Assembly (NCBI RefSeq): GCF_014857905.1
Contig: NZ_JACYXE010000013.1
Location: 1 to 64,000, forward strand
Source: Agilicoccus flavus
Lineage (GTDB): Bacteria > Actinomycetota > Actinomycetes > Actinomycetales > Dermatophilaceae
DNA: 64,000 nucleotides
Direction of reading: 5' to 3'
Shown here: positions 42,899 through 52,496 of the stretch, one piece after another
How positions within the stretch are numbered: the stretch's first letter is position 1
Layout of the letters: each line of letters opens with the position of its first letter
Made by a program: the position numbers and the translations under genes
The notes under the pieces: generated by a model
Told to the model about the DNA's origin: nothing
Seen by the model: the letters and a program-made list of their open reading frames with translations, nothing else
Databases searched by the model: none

Positions 42899-43946
42899 GG
42901 TCTGAAGCCTCCGGTTTCGAGGAGTGATCGGGCGATGTAGTTGGTGAGGTTGCGGAACCCGAGGGCGGAGCCGCGGAGGTGCTCGAGGCGGCCGTTCATT
43001 GCTTCCGTCGGACCGTTGCTGGTGCCGGGTCGGTCGAAGTAGGCGAGCACGTCGTCGGCCCGCTTCTTCAGGGTCCGGCCCAGCGTGCGGAGCTCGGTGA
43101 GAGCGGCCGGGACGCCGTCGCTGACCGACTGGATCAGCGCCGTCATGAGCTGCCGGCCCTTGGCGCGGTCGGGCTCTCGGTAGGCGCCGATCATGCGTTG
43201 GTAGATGCCCCAGGTGGCCTCGACCTGGGCGTGGTCCTCGACTCCGAACAGCGCCGTCAGGCGCTGGTGTTGGCGCTCGGTGAGGAGGTCGTGGCCGGTG
43301 TGCAGGGTCCGGCGGGCGCGGTAAAGAGGGTCGTCCTTGCGGCCGCGGTGCCCGTGCAGGTCCTGCTGGACGCGGCGCCGGCAGCGGTCCAAGGCGTCGC
43401 CGGCGAGGCGACGCCGATGACCTTGACGCCGTCGAAGCGGTCGGGGTCCTTGATCAGGACGCGCTGGCCTTCGGCGAGGACGGCGTCGTTGGCAGTGGTC
43501 CAGGACACCGCCAAGGCCTCGGCGAGGCGGGCGACGGTGAGGTGCTGGCAGACGAGCCCGACCAGTGCCCATCGCAGCGCGGTCCGGGACAGCTTCGCGC
43601 GCGGCTCGGCGGCGCGGCTGGTGTCCTGCCGCCAGACGCGTCCGCAGCCGGTGCACTTGTAGCGGCGAATCGTGATGAGCAGCGTCGTCGGGCGCCAGCC
43701 CAGCGGCTCGTGCGCAAGCCGGCGGGACACGGTGTCCCGCGCCCGGCCCTCGCAACCGCACTCCCGGCACCACCTGTCGGGCTCGACAACCCGGCAGGCG
43801 AGCACCGCCCGGTCCGGCTGAAGGTGCTGGCCGAGGACGACAAGGCCGAGCTCGTCGAGGCGGCAGAACGTCGTCAGGTCAGGGGCCGCAAAGGTAGCGT
43901 CAAGCACGTCGAGGTCTTTCTGGATGGTGAGCGTGAGAACTTCCAT
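42874..43946 (-). pseudogene. ISL3-family transposase with internal deletion
   Basis: The frame from ATG 43946 has the zinc-finger N-terminus: WCRECGCEGRARDTVSR and YKCTGCGRVWRQDTS, then the helix-turn-helix LTVARLAEALAVSWTTAND. At GVKVIGV (about 43410) the normal DEH segment and first catalytic region are missing. The sequence jumps, with a frame change, to AGDALDRCRRRVQQDLHGHR and the conserved end GPTEAMNGRLEHLRGSALGF. About 80-100 residues, including catalytic Asp residues, are gone, so the protein cannot be active. Confidence 0.8.
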
Positions 43947-44011
43947 CCTCGGGAGGCCTCGACCTCTATCCCGGCACCGACGCGCCGACCGCTCCCTCGC
44001 CCACCGCCCCG

Positions 44012-44039
44012 CCGACTACACCCTCAACTGGGAAGAGCC
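44012..44039 (-). repeat. right inverted repeat of ISL3-type element
   Basis: Complement of GGCTCTTCCCAGTTGAGGGT then GTAGTCGG; pairs with 42871-42898. Confidence 0.75.
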
Positions 44040-44098
44040 CGATACCCACCCCTCGACGCCCGCGCGTGACCGTGGCGGGTGCTGCCCCGGAGCGGTCG

Positions 44099-44312
44099 TC
44101 AGGGCCGCTTGTAGAGCGCCTTGAGTGCCACGACGTCGGCGTCGTTGACCGGCCCCGACCGGGCGTCCTTGTGCAGGGCGTTCGCGGCGAAATACGTCAT
44201 GTTGATCGCCGCCGGGTCGTTGTGCAGCACGAGGCGGTACGTCGTGCCGGCGCGCAGACGGGCGTGGGCGAAGGTCGAGCCGTTGACGACGTTGTCGGCG
44301 CCGGTGTGCGGC
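44099..44312 (-). pseudogene. unidentified C-terminal protein fragment
   Basis: Reading on the minus strand, GSTFAHARLRAGTTYRLVLH and AINMTYFAANALHKDARSG end at VALKALYKRP and TGA 44099-44101. It is protein-like with a natural stop but no start. The DxxALKALY tail recalls matrixin-type secreted metalloproteases, a weak match. The 5' part is lost at the junction with the Fic pseudogene end. Confidence 0.4.
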
Positions 44313-44745
44313 GTGCGTGGACGAGCCGCGCGTCACCCTCGTCCGAGCCGATCGGCCAGGTCCGTCGCGGGCGACCAGACGAATCGGCGGGCGACTCTGC
44401 TGCGCAACAGGAGACCGGACTGCTCCAATCCGATGAGGTCCTGCCGCGCGGTCTCGACGACGACGCCGTGGCTGCGACGGTGGGACTCGACCGTGTATTG
44501 CGCGGCCGGAGTTCTGACCGCATGTTCGATGAGGTCGAGCTGCCGGTGATTGAAGTTTCCGGCTCTCCGTGCGGTCTCCCGCACGGAACGGAGCTCGGAC
44601 GCCTTGTTCGCGAGGTAGCTGCGCAGTTGGTCGACGGCCCGAAGGATGACCCCGCTCTGATGAAGGAAAGAAGTGCGTGAGATCCCCCTCGTCCTGCTCG
44701 GTGAGGACGAAGGCCATCGCGTAGCGGGCCGGCGCCCCCTTCAGT

Positions 44746-45709
44746 GAGGATTTCTCACCAGGCTTGGCGTTCGACGGTGCGGCAGGGCTGTGACCTGCGG
44801 GGACGGCGTGTCGGATAGGCGCAGGCGGGGCCCGGTGACCAGGCTCGGTTTCACCTCTGTCCCCTCGCCCGAACCGAGCCCCGCGTGCTGTCCTATCGTG
44901 CCACCCTGCCCGTTTCCCTCGTCGTCGTGCGCCGCGTGTCGGCGTGGCTCCAGCATCACCGCACGGTCCACGACGCGCGCCCCTGGCAGCGGGCCGCGAC
45001 GTGCTGGACGCAAGCCGTGTTGTTCCTGCGCTGGCAGATCGACGCCACCCCTGTTCACCGCCTCGCCGCCGACCACGGCCTGTCCCAAGCGACGGCGTAC
45101 CGGTACCTGCACGAGGCCATCGACGTCGTCGCCGACCGCGCCCCCACCTTGGAAGACGTCCTTGCCGACCAGCTCGACACCGCCGCGCCGTTCGTCTGCC
45201 TGGACGGCACCCTCATCCGCACCGACCGGTGCTTTGCCCGCTCGACCAGCGGGAACGGCGCTGTGAAGGGGTACGACATCTGGTACTCGGGCAAGCACCA
45301 CGCGCACGGCGGGAACGTCCAGGTCCTCACCGACCACACCGGATTCCCGATCTGGACCAGCCCGGTCGAGCCAGGGTCCACCCACGACATCACCACTGCC
45401 CGCACCCACGCCTTCCCCCTGCTGTATCCCGCCGCCGCGAAAGGCCTGCCCACGCTGGCGGACAAGGGCTACCACGGCGCCGGCATCGGCATCCACACCC
45501 CCATCAAGGGCCACAACCTCGACCGCGGTAACCGCACCACCAACCGGCTGCAACGCGCGCTACGCGTCCCCGCCGAACGCGCCAACGCCATCCTGAAGAA
45601 GTACCGGGCCCTACGCCACATCACCCTCGACCCAGCCCGCATCGGCGCGATCGTCGCCGCCGCCCTCGTCATTGCCACCATGACTCGAGGCCGCTGGTGA
45701 GAAAACCTC
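44746..45709 (+). mobile_element. IS5-family (ISL2-like) insertion sequence, intact
   Basis: A 964-base element with end repeats GAGGATTTCTCACCAG (44746-44761) and its complement (45694-45709), one mismatch in 16. It is flanked by AGT on both sides (44743-44745 and 45710-45712), a 3-base ANT duplication expected for ISL2-type members. Removing the element plus one AGT restores an open Fic frame, so the insertion is precise and fairly recent. It encodes one transposase. Confidence 0.9.
44885..45700 (+). CDS. IS5-family DDE_Tnp_4 transposase
   Basis: The product has 271 residues from GTG 44885. An N-terminal helix-turn-helix (VHRLAADHGLSQATAYRYLH) is followed by DDE motifs: FVCLDGTLIRTD near 106, PVEPGSTHDITTAR near 162 (Asp in HDIT) and LADKGYHGAG near 192. 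C-terminal acid region: RVPAERANAILKKYRALRHI. The stop lies in the right inverted repeat. All catalytic residues seem present, so the element may still move. Confidence 0.88.
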   Translation: MLSYRATLPVSLVVVRRVSAWLQHHRTVHDARPWQRAATCWTQAVLFLRWQIDATPVHRLAADHGLSQATAYRYLHEAIDVVADRAPTLEDVLADQLDTAAPFVCLDGTLIRTDRCFARSTSGNGAVKGYDIWYSGKHHAHGGNVQVLTDHTGFPIWTSPVEPGSTHDITTARTHAFPLLYPAAAKGLPTLADKGYHGAGIGIHTPIKGHNLDRGNRTTNRLQRALRVPAERANAILKKYRALRHITLDPARIGAIVAAALVIATMTRGRW

Positions 45710-46687
45710 AGTACGGCCGAGATGGAGAGGAACTCCGTCAGCCAGAAGCCCTGATTGAGCATCGACCAGTAGAAGGCCGCGCGCGCCGTGCGGCCGTTGC
45801 CGTCCTCGAAGTAGTGGTCGTGGCCGAGCATGAAGTGCACCGCGACGGCGCGTAGCACCGGTGGCACATAGCCCGTAGCGTCGTCCGCGTTGGCGAAGGC
45901 GCACAGCCGTTCGAGACGCTCGGGGAGCTCGGCCACCGGGGGTGGCCGATGAAGGAGATCCCCGGAGTCCGCCCAGACCTGAACGCGGTCGGCGTCGACG
46001 GCCTGCAGGCGGCCGGCCGACTCGGGCCGATCGAGGGTGCCCTGGGTGACGATGCGATGAAGTTCGGCCACCAGCTCGGGGGTGAGCCGCTCCTCGCGCA
46101 GGTCCGCGATGTGCGTCATGGCGCGGTAGTTGTTGAGAATCATGCGCTCGCTACGGTCTCGAGGGGGGCGCCCCGACCGAATCATGTCCTTGGCCACCTG
46201 GCGCGTCGTCACGGCGCCTTCGAGTTGAGACGAACGAATCGACTCCTCGATCAGCGAACTGACCACGTAGCGATCCCGGGTGCCCGGGTTCGTGACCTGT
46301 TCGCTGATCGAGATGCTCCCGCTCGCCTCGGCGGTGATCCGCTCGAGGTCGCGCAGGAGGGGGTCGGGCAGGTTGAAGCTCAGCGGCCGCCCGCTCAGAT
46401 CGAGCAGACCAGGAGTCTCCCGTGCAGCCGCACGACGGGCGGAACGGACCACCCACCACCACTCGTCGTGGCTGATCCCCGCCGGAGGAGTCTTGAACCG
46501 GAACGTGTCCCACGGGAGCTAAGCACGGGTGGCGCCCCCCGCCCCGACGGCGTGCCGCGCCGCGTCGCGGCGCGCGGCCGGGATCGTGTTCTCCAGGTGG
46601 TCGAGACCGGGAGGGGGCATCGGACCACGCATGTCACGAGGACCAACTTCTCACTTGGCATCATCTGGCAGTTGGCTGGTACCAGCG

Positions 46688-46718
46688 AACTTCCAGTAGC
46701 TTCCAGATTGGAAGTTGG
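46688..46718. promoter_or_regulatory. CTTCCA/TGGAAG palindromes upstream of fic pseudogene
   Basis: CTTCCAgatTGGAAG (46700-46714) is a perfect tight dyad. AACTTCCA (46688-46695) also pairs with TGGAAGTT (46709-46716), and CCAACTTC (46643-46650) with GAAGTTGG (46711-46718). This AT-richer patch is about 170 bases before the Fic remnant and is probably its old promoter/operator. The rest of 46519-46770 has no gene. Confidence 0.45.
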
Positions 46719-46770
46719 GACCGAAAGCCTCCGGCCCGCGAGAAGCCGACGTTCGCCGTCGCCGATACCC

Positions 46771-47529
46771 TCACCCCGTCAACCCCGCCACCCCCACGGC
46801 GGTCACGGCGAGGCCGCTCGCGAGGGACAGCCCGATGACACCGAGGCGGGCGGCGCGGGCGCTGACGCGGCGGGCGACGGGTTCGGCGGCGAGGACTCCC
46901 GCCACGGTGGCGAGGCCCGCCGCGCCCCAGCCCCACCACGGCCAGTCCGGCGCCCCGCCGGGGGCGAGGACCTGGCGCTCGAGCAGGGTGACGAGGCTGA
47001 GGGCGACCCAGAACGGCTGCATGGTCGCGGCGAACGACCGGCGCTCCCACCGGCTGACGATGCTGTACACGGCGACCGGGGGCGCGCCGAGCGCCACCGA
47101 CGCGTTCATCAGCCCGATCGTCGCCCCCGCGACCACCCGGCTCACCGGGCCGTCGATGACGCGCTCTCCTCCGGCGAACGCGACCGAGACCCCCACGCCG
47201 AGCAGGGCCGCGACGCCCACCGCCACCCGGAGCACGTCGACGTCGGCGGAGCGGGCGATCCACAGGCCGGCCACGCTCGCCGCGGCCGCCGGCCCGATGA
47301 GCCACCGCAGCCGGCGCCAGTCGACGTCCGGCCACACGCGCGGCAGCATGAGCCCGCAGGCGACGACGACGTACAGGTTGACGACGAGCACCGCCGCGAG
47401 GGGCCCGGCCACGATCGCGACGACCGGCGCCATGATGATCCCGAACCCCATGCCGACCACCCGCTGCGCGATCGTCGCGGCGACGAGCGCGCCGCACGTG
47501 ACGGCGAGGCCGAGCAGGTCCGGGGGCAT
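46771..47529 (-). CDS. TauE/SafE (TSUP) family transporter
   Basis: The product has 252 residues with about eight membrane helices. Family features: GMGFGIIMAPVVAIVAGP in the first third (the Gly-rich conserved helix) and GLMNASVALGAPPVAVYSIV in the second repeat. TSUP proteins export or import sulfur-containing organic anions; the substrate is not predictable. It is monocistronic. Confidence 0.85.
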   Translation of the reverse strand: MPPDLLGLAVTCGALVAATIAQRVVGMGFGIIMAPVVAIVAGPLAAVLVVNLYVVVACGLMLPRVWPDVDWRRLRWLIGPAAAASVAGLWIARSADVDVLRVAVGVAALLGVGVSVAFAGGERVIDGPVSRVVAGATIGLMNASVALGAPPVAVYSIVSRWERRSFAATMQPFWVALSLVTLLERQVLAPGGAPDWPWWGWGAAGLATVAGVLAAEPVARRVSARAARLGVIGLSLASGLAVTAVGVAGLTG

Positions 47530-47720
47530 TCGCCCATCCTCGCCGGGGCGCCGGGCGGTCGACGGTCCGGGCAGCCCGTCGCCGCGAACCCGACCGCGCC
47601 CCCTCGGCCTCGGCCGTTCGCGATCGGGGTGCCGATCCGGGCGAGGGGCGCGGCAGCGCCCGGTCGACGACCCCTCGCCCGGCGAGGACGTTCCGCTCGT
47701 CCCCGACCTGCTCGCCCCCG

Positions 47721-49049
47721 TCAGCGCCCGTGCCCGGCGTGCTCCTCGGCGACGGACTCGGGGGAACCCGTGACGACGGCGATCTCGACCGGGGTGTGCG
47801 GCAGGTCGTAGGTCTTCGTGACCTTCCTGGTCGCGAGGTCGACGACCGCGACCTTCTTCTGCTCGGCGTCGGTCACGTAGGCCGAGCCGCCGGCCACCTC
47901 GATCGCGGGTCCGGGCTGCTGCCAGTCCGTCTTCTCCTGCCAGGCCGAGATGGCGGGGATGCGTGCCGTGACCTTCCTCGACGCGGGGTCGACGACGTTG
48001 ACCTTGCCGTCGTAGGTGAGCACGAGCGCCTCGCCGCGGGGCCCCCGCGCGAGAGAACGGAACCAGTAGGACGACCCCAGCTCGAGGAGATCCAGCCGGC
48101 CCGTGAGCGTGTCGATGAGCGACACCCGCGTCGGCCGCTCGATCCGGTCGGCCTTCGCGGCGGCCCCGTCGACCTTGTAGTCGCCGAGGACGACGGGCGA
48201 GTGCTCGGAGCCGGCGAGGTTGCCCGTCCGCGCGTACGCGTCGGCGACCGGCACCTTGTGGAACGCCCCGTCGCGGTAGACGACCGGGCCGTCCTCGCAG
48301 CCGAACACGGCGACGTCACCGGTCGAGGTCGGCCGGGCGGCGGCCTCGCCGTGCACGCCGATGCAGTCGGTCGTCTGCGCGACGACCTTCGATCCCTTCC
48401 GCACCTGGACGGTGCGGCTGCCCTCCTTCGTGCCCTGCGTCGTGGCCATGGAGCCGTCGGACAGCTCGAACGCCACTCCGTGGTGCGGCGCGTCGGTCCT
48501 GCTCCGGCGCACGGCGGCGCTGGGGCTCGCGATCTCGTCGGAGTCGACGACCTGGATGTCCCCGGACCCGTCGGCGAACAGCGTGGTCCGCCCGGCGTGC
48601 GGGACGACGTGGCCGGCGTGCGGCGCCTCGTACGTGACGTCGGTGAGGCCGGGGGTCGCCTCCCGGTAGTGGTGGTGGTCGCCGTGCTTCTCGGCCTGGA
48701 TCCCGGCGTCGTAGACCCGGAAGACGCCGGCGTCGGCCACCATGACGTGTCGCCCGTCGCCGGCGTTCGACAGGCGTAGGAAGCCCGGGTGGGCCGTCTC
48801 GGCAACGACTTTGCCGGTGGCGGCGTCGAGCGCGGTGAGTCCCCCGTCGTGGGAGACGACGAGTCGGGGTGACACGGACGCGACCTCCCGCACGTTGCTC
48901 CCGGCCCGCGGCGCGGCGGACGAGCTCGGCGCCGAGGCGCCCGTGGGTGAGGAGCCGGGGGCGGTCGGGGCACCGCACCCCGCGAGGAGGACGCCGACGC
49001 CGGCGAGGACGGGCACGGACGAGCGGAGGGACGGCAGTCGAGGGGTCAT
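47721..49049 (-). CDS. aztD: zinc metallochaperone AztD
   Basis: The product has 442 residues from ATG 49049 (GGAG eight bases upstream); an in-frame ATG lies five codons earlier. A lipoprotein signal peptide ends LAGVGVLLAGC (lipobox). A beta-propeller-like body follows: LVVSHDGGLTALDAATGKVV and FRVYDAG. The His-rich zinc loop EKHGDHHHYREATPGLTDV is diagnostic, with YEAPHAGHVVPHAG next. AztD hands zinc to the AztC binding protein of the AztABC transporter. No aztABC is adjacent. The C-terminus AEEHAGHGR is also His-rich. Confidence 0.88.
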   Translation of the reverse strand: MTPRLPSLRSSVPVLAGVGVLLAGCGAPTAPGSSPTGASAPSSSAAPRAGSNVREVASVSPRLVVSHDGGLTALDAATGKVVAETAHPGFLRLSNAGDGRHVMVADAGVFRVYDAGIQAEKHGDHHHYREATPGLTDVTYEAPHAGHVVPHAGRTTLFADGSGDIQVVDSDEIASPSAAVRRSRTDAPHHGVAFELSDGSMATTQGTKEGSRTVQVRKGSKVVAQTTDCIGVHGEAAARPTSTGDVAVFGCEDGPVVYRDGAFHKVPVADAYARTGNLAGSEHSPVVLGDYKVDGAAAKADRIERPTRVSLIDTLTGRLDLLELGSSYWFRSLARGPRGEALVLTYDGKVNVVDPASRKVTARIPAISAWQEKTDWQQPGPAIEVAGGSAYVTDAEQKKVAVVDLATRKVTKTYDLPHTPVEIAVVTGSPESVAEEHAGHGR

Positions 49050-49300
49050 GCGGTGACTCCACATGCTTATGAGTCTCGTTCTCGATACGCGCCTCGCCGC
49101 ATGAGCCCCGTCACCCGTCGATGACTGTCTGCCTTTCTCTAGGCCGAGTCCGATAGGACGGCAGAGAGGGCGATCGCGCACCCTCTCGACCCGTGTCGCA
49201 CTTTCTCTAGCTCAGACGCGAGACGAGCGAAGATTACGTAATCGCGCTCGCGGAACGCCGGGACGCGCAGCCTCGCCCCACCTCGGCTCACCGGAACGCT

Positions 49301-50197
49301 TCACCGCCCCAGCGACCTCCGCGCGACGGGGAAGTCGAAGTACGTGTTCGGGTAGGGTTCGGCCGCGAGGGTGTAGTGCCACCACTCCTCGGCGAGGTTG
49401 GTGAACCCGCGGCCCTGCATCGCCGCGACGAGGAGGGCCCGGTTCGCGCGCTGCGCGCGGGTGCTGCGCGGGTCGGCCGTGTGCGAGCGGGTGTCGAAGC
49501 AGTCGTAGCCGGTGCCCATGTCGATCGAGTTGTCCCGGAACCGGGCCCGCGCCGGCCAGTAGCACGGCTGCAGCCCGGCGCGCGGCGTCCAGCGCGGCTG
49601 TCGGTGGCCGGGGAGCTTGACGAGGGTGAGGTCGACCGTGCTCGCGCGGCTGTGCCCGGACTTCTCGGCGATGTAGCCGTCGGCGAACAGGCGGCTCTTG
49701 TCGACGCGGGGGTAGAACTCGCGCTTCATCCGCACGTCGCCCGGTCGCTTCGCCCAGCGGACGAAGTGGTCGACCGCCCGCTGCGGGCGATAGCAGTCGT
49801 AGACCTTGAGGGTGTAGCCCTGGCGCCGCACGTCGCGTTGGACCTGCGCGAGGCGCGTCGCGGCCGCGCGGGTCAGCAGGCAGCGCGGCTCCGCGTACCC
49901 GTCGATGGGCCGTCCGACGAAGTTGTGCGACGTGCGGTAGCGGATGTCGTGCAGAATCGTCGGCGCGACGGCCGAGAGGTCGACGATGTCGCGCGGCGCG
50001 CGGCGGTGCGAGGGCGACTCGGCCGATCCAGGGGCCGCGGGCGCCGCGGCATCGGGGGTGGTCGGGGTGGGGTTCGTCGTCGAGCTCGAGGCGGGGGTCG
50101 CGGCCGGCGCCCGTTCGGCGGCCGCGGGAAGGGAGCCGGGCAGCACCCCGAGGGTGAGCGCGACCACGGACGTGCTCGCGAACAGTGCCGTGCGCAT
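49301..50197 (-). CDS. M15-family D-Ala-D-Ala dipeptidase (VanX-like), secreted
   Basis: The product has 298 residues from ATG 50197 (GGAGAGG upstream). Signal peptide: MRTALFASTSVVALTLGVLP, then a Pro/Ala/Thr linker. The catalytic domain has LKVYDCYRPQRAV, GHSRASTVDLTLV (SxHxxxxxxD zinc ligands) and EEWWHYTL (ExxWH). The closing FPVARRSL tail fits. It hydrolyses D-Ala-D-Ala, probably in peptidoglycan turnover. No vanHA or regulator is present, so it is unlikely to be a resistance cluster. Confidence 0.9.
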   Translation of the reverse strand: MRTALFASTSVVALTLGVLPGSLPAAAERAPAATPASSSTTNPTPTTPDAAAPAAPGSAESPSHRRAPRDIVDLSAVAPTILHDIRYRTSHNFVGRPIDGYAEPRCLLTRAAATRLAQVQRDVRRQGYTLKVYDCYRPQRAVDHFVRWAKRPGDVRMKREFYPRVDKSRLFADGYIAEKSGHSRASTVDLTLVKLPGHRQPRWTPRAGLQPCYWPARARFRDNSIDMGTGYDCFDTRSHTADPRSTRAQRANRALLVAAMQGRGFTNLAEEWWHYTLAAEPYPNTYFDFPVARRSLGR

Positions 50198-50386
50198 ATC
50201 GGACCTCTCCAAGACGTCGTCCTTGTCGGCCGACGGAGCCGCGGCCGGATCCGAGCACCCTAGCCACGCGGGCGGTCGCCCGGGGCGGGAATCGCGCTCC
50301 TCCGGCGGCCTGTTCGCGCCGTTCGCCTCCGCCCGCGCGTCGCGCTGCCGATGGGTGCTCACCGGAGGTTCGAGGGAGGCGGAACG

Positions 50387-51466
50387 GTGGGAAAGCTCGT
50401 CGGCGGCGCGATCGGGGTGGTGATCGCGCTCGTCCTGCTGCCGCTGTGGTTGCCGATCGTCGCCGTCGGCTGGGGGGTACGGCGCCTGCGCACGCCGGGC
50501 CCGACGGGGCGCCCGCGCCGCGGCCGGGCGGTCGCGGCCATCGCCGCCGGCCTCGTGTTCGCCGGCGGGGCGTGGCCCGCGCTCGCGACCGCACGCTCGG
50601 GGTCGCCCCCGCCCACCGCCGACACCGCCCCGACGACACCCGCGTCGGCACCCACGGCCGAGCCGGAGGCCCCGCCGACCCCGAGCGTCACCCCCGCGGC
50701 GCCCGTCGCGACCACCGTTCCGGATCCGGTCGACACCGACGACGTGGTGGTGACGGGCGCGGCGGCGCAGGACTCGGACAGCGCCTCCGACCCGGCGGCG
50801 TCGACGGCCGACCACACCCCCGAGGAGGCGCCGGAGGGCGGCCTCGTACCGGTGGTCGGGGTCGTCGACGGCGACACGATCAAGGTGCGGGTCGACGGAC
50901 GCACCGAGCGCGTGCGCGTCATCGGCATCGACACCCCCGAGCTCGCGGGCGACGAGTGTTTCGCCCAAGAGGCCGCGAGCCGGATGCAGTCGCTCGCGCA
51001 GAGCCGGTCGGTGCGCCTGAGCGCCGACCCCACCCAGGACGACCGGGACCGGTACGGCCGCCTGCTGCGCCACGTGATCCTCGCCGACGGCCGGTCGGCC
51101 GCACGGGTGCTCATCGGCGAGGGGTTCGGCCGGGAGTACACCTACGACGCGGCCTACCGCGGCCAGGCGGAGCACCGCCGGGCGCAGGAGTCGGCCCGCG
51201 CCGCCGGGCGCGGGGTGTGGAGCAGCGGCTGCGCCACGGCGCCCACCGAAGCATCCGCCGACCAGCAGGCCTCGGCCACCGCACCGTCGCCGAGCGCGGG
51301 GCGGTGCGACATCAAGGGCAACATCAGCGGCGACGGCGAGAAGATCTATCACGTGCCCGGCGGGCGGTCCTACGCCAAGACCCGCATCGACGAGGGCAAG
51401 GGCGAGCGGATGTTCTGCAGCGAGGATCAGGCGCTGGCCGCCGGCTGGCGCGCCGCCCGCGACTGA
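50387..51466 (+). CDS. membrane-anchored or secreted thermonuclease with C-terminal sunset domain
   Basis: The product has 359 residues from GTG 50387 (GGGAGGCGGAAC upstream). Two hydrophobic helices ([19 protein letters not shown] and [14 protein letters not shown]) precede a Thr/Pro/Ala linker of about 80 residues. The SNase core has [26 protein letters not shown] (Asp/Arg), [15 protein letters not shown] (Tyr/Arg) and [12 protein letters not shown]. The last about 50 residues, [20 protein letters not shown] through [12 protein letters not shown], are the small Cys-Cys domain called sunset. It cuts DNA or RNA outside the membrane, Ca-dependent. Confidence 0.9.
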   Translation: MGKLVGGAIGVVIALVLLPLWLPIVAVGWGVRRLRTPGPTGRPRRGRAVAAIAAGLVFAGGAWPALATARSGSPPPTADTAPTTPASAPTAEPEAPPTPSVTPAAPVATTVPDPVDTDDVVVTGAAAQDSDSASDPAASTADHTPEEAPEGGLVPVVGVVDGDTIKVRVDGRTERVRVIGIDTPELAGDECFAQEAASRMQSLAQSRSVRLSADPTQDDRDRYGRLLRHVILADGRSAARVLIGEGFGREYTYDAAYRGQAEHRRAQESARAAGRGVWSSGCATAPTEASADQQASATAPSPSAGRCDIKGNISGDGEKIYHVPGGRSYAKTRIDEGKGERMFCSEDQALAAGWRAARD

Positions 51467-51478
51467 CGCGGGCCGCGG

Positions 51479-52315
51479 CTACGCCGGGGGCTGCTCGCGC
51501 CACCACGTGTCGGCGACGGTCACCGGCGTCGTGCGCTTGTGCCGGGTCCGCCACCACACCGTCTCGATCTTCTCGGCCACGTCGTCGGGCACCTCGCGCC
51601 CCTCGAGGTAGTCGTCGATGTGGTCGTAGGTGAGGCCGAGCTCGTCCTCGTCGGCGCGGCCGGCGTTCGCGTCGAGCAGGTCCGCGGTCGGCACCTTGGC
51701 CCACAGCCGCTCGGGCGCACCGAGGTGCGCGAGGATCTGCCGGTTCTGGCGCTTGTCGAGGGTGAACAGGGGCAGGACGTCGGCGGCGCCGTCGCCGAAC
51801 TTCGTGAAGAAGCCGGTGACGCTCTCGGCGGCGTGGTCGGTGCCGATGACGAGCAGCCGGCGGTCGCCCGCGACGGCGTACTGCGCGACCATCCGCAGGC
51901 GGGCCTTCGTGTTGCCCTTGGCGAAGTCGGTCAGCTCGCCGCCGACGGCGTTGCGGTACTCGGTCTCGAACCCGTCGACCCCGGGGGCGACGTTGTACGT
52001 GATGTTCTCGTCCGCGGCGACGAACTCCACCGCGGCCGCGGCGTCCTCCTCGTCGTGCTGCACCTTGTACGGGAGGCGGGCCGCGACGAAGACGGCCGAG
52101 CCGCCCTGGTCGCGGATGCGCTCGACGGCGAGCTGGGCGAGGCGCCCCGCCAGCGTGGAGTCGAGGCCGCCCGAGAGCCCGAGGACGAACCCGGCCGCCC
52201 CCGTGGCCCCGAGGTAGTCGACGAGGAACTGCACCCGGCGTTCGACCTCCTCCGCCGGGTCGATCGTGGGGCGCACCCCGAACTCGGTGACGATGGCCTG
52301 CTGTGCTGGTCGCAT
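51479..52315 (-). CDS. nadE: ammonia-dependent NAD+ synthetase
   Basis: The product has 278 residues from ATG 52315; upstream frame is not protein-like. P-loop (PP-ATPase) motif [18 protein letters not shown] near 42; [35 protein letters not shown] (NaAD binding) and [19 protein letters not shown]. Length fits the short, glutaminase-free NadE. It catalyses the last step of NAD synthesis, deamido-NAD plus ammonia plus ATP. Convergent with the nuclease gene. Confidence 0.96.
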   Translation of the reverse strand: MRPAQQAIVTEFGVRPTIDPAEEVERRVQFLVDYLGATGAAGFVLGLSGGLDSTLAGRLAQLAVERIRDQGGSAVFVAARLPYKVQHDEEDAAAAVEFVAADENITYNVAPGVDGFETEYRNAVGGELTDFAKGNTKARLRMVAQYAVAGDRRLLVIGTDHAAESVTGFFTKFGDGAADVLPLFTLDKRQNRQILAHLGAPERLWAKVPTADLLDANAGRADEDELGLTYDHIDDYLEGREVPDDVAEKIETVWWRTRHKRTTPVTVADTWWREQPPA

Positions 52316-52496
52316 GGACCCATTTTGGTCCAGGGCCCGCCGACGTCCGGGCCCAGGGCTCACCCGTGTCGCGGTTCCCCGGGCGACCGGGACGGGCCGG
52401 CGCGGTCGCCTCCGGCCGCCGGGCGATGGACGATGCGGCGGCGGACCTGGGTAGCGTGGAACCACTACCAGCGCATCCGGCATCGGAGGACACCTC

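Larger units (their letters stand above)
42871..44039 (-). mobile_element. ISL3-family element, internally deleted
   Basis: Ends are 28-base imperfect inverted repeats: left 42871-42898 and right 44012-44039, with 22 of 28 positions complementary, including the perfect core GAGGGTGTAGT. The right end starts GGCTCTTCCCAGTTGAGG, typical of ISL3. The element is 1169 bases and the transposase lacks an internal segment, so it is non-autonomous. No 8-base target duplication is visible (left CCGAATCT, right CGATACCC), which implies rearrangement on one side. Confidence 0.75.
44333..46518 (-). pseudogene. Fic-family gene split by an IS5-family element
   Basis: The 5' part (46518-45713) reads WDTFRFKTPPAGISHDEWWW, the inhibitory ESIRSSQLEGAVTTRQVA and catalytic HYFEDGNGRTARAAFYW, where the HPF of the Fic motif appears as HDHYF. 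It runs to FLSISAV. Across the IS (44746-45709) the same frame continues LKGAPARYAMAFVLTEQDEG. Then a one-base change at TTT (about 44671-44673) shifts the rest, which resumes as RETARRAGNFNHRQLDLIEH and ends LADRLGRG at 44333. A TAG (46519-46521) precedes the first codons and no start remains. Confidence 0.75.

Noticed and set aside
49050-49100. Possible Zur box upstream of aztD
   Set aside because: ATGAG and CTCAT-like elements are there, but arms do not pair convincingly around one centre.
50198-51352. Minus-strand extension upstream of the VanX-like gene
   Set aside because: Antisense to the thermonuclease gene; the signal peptide at 50197 marks the real start.
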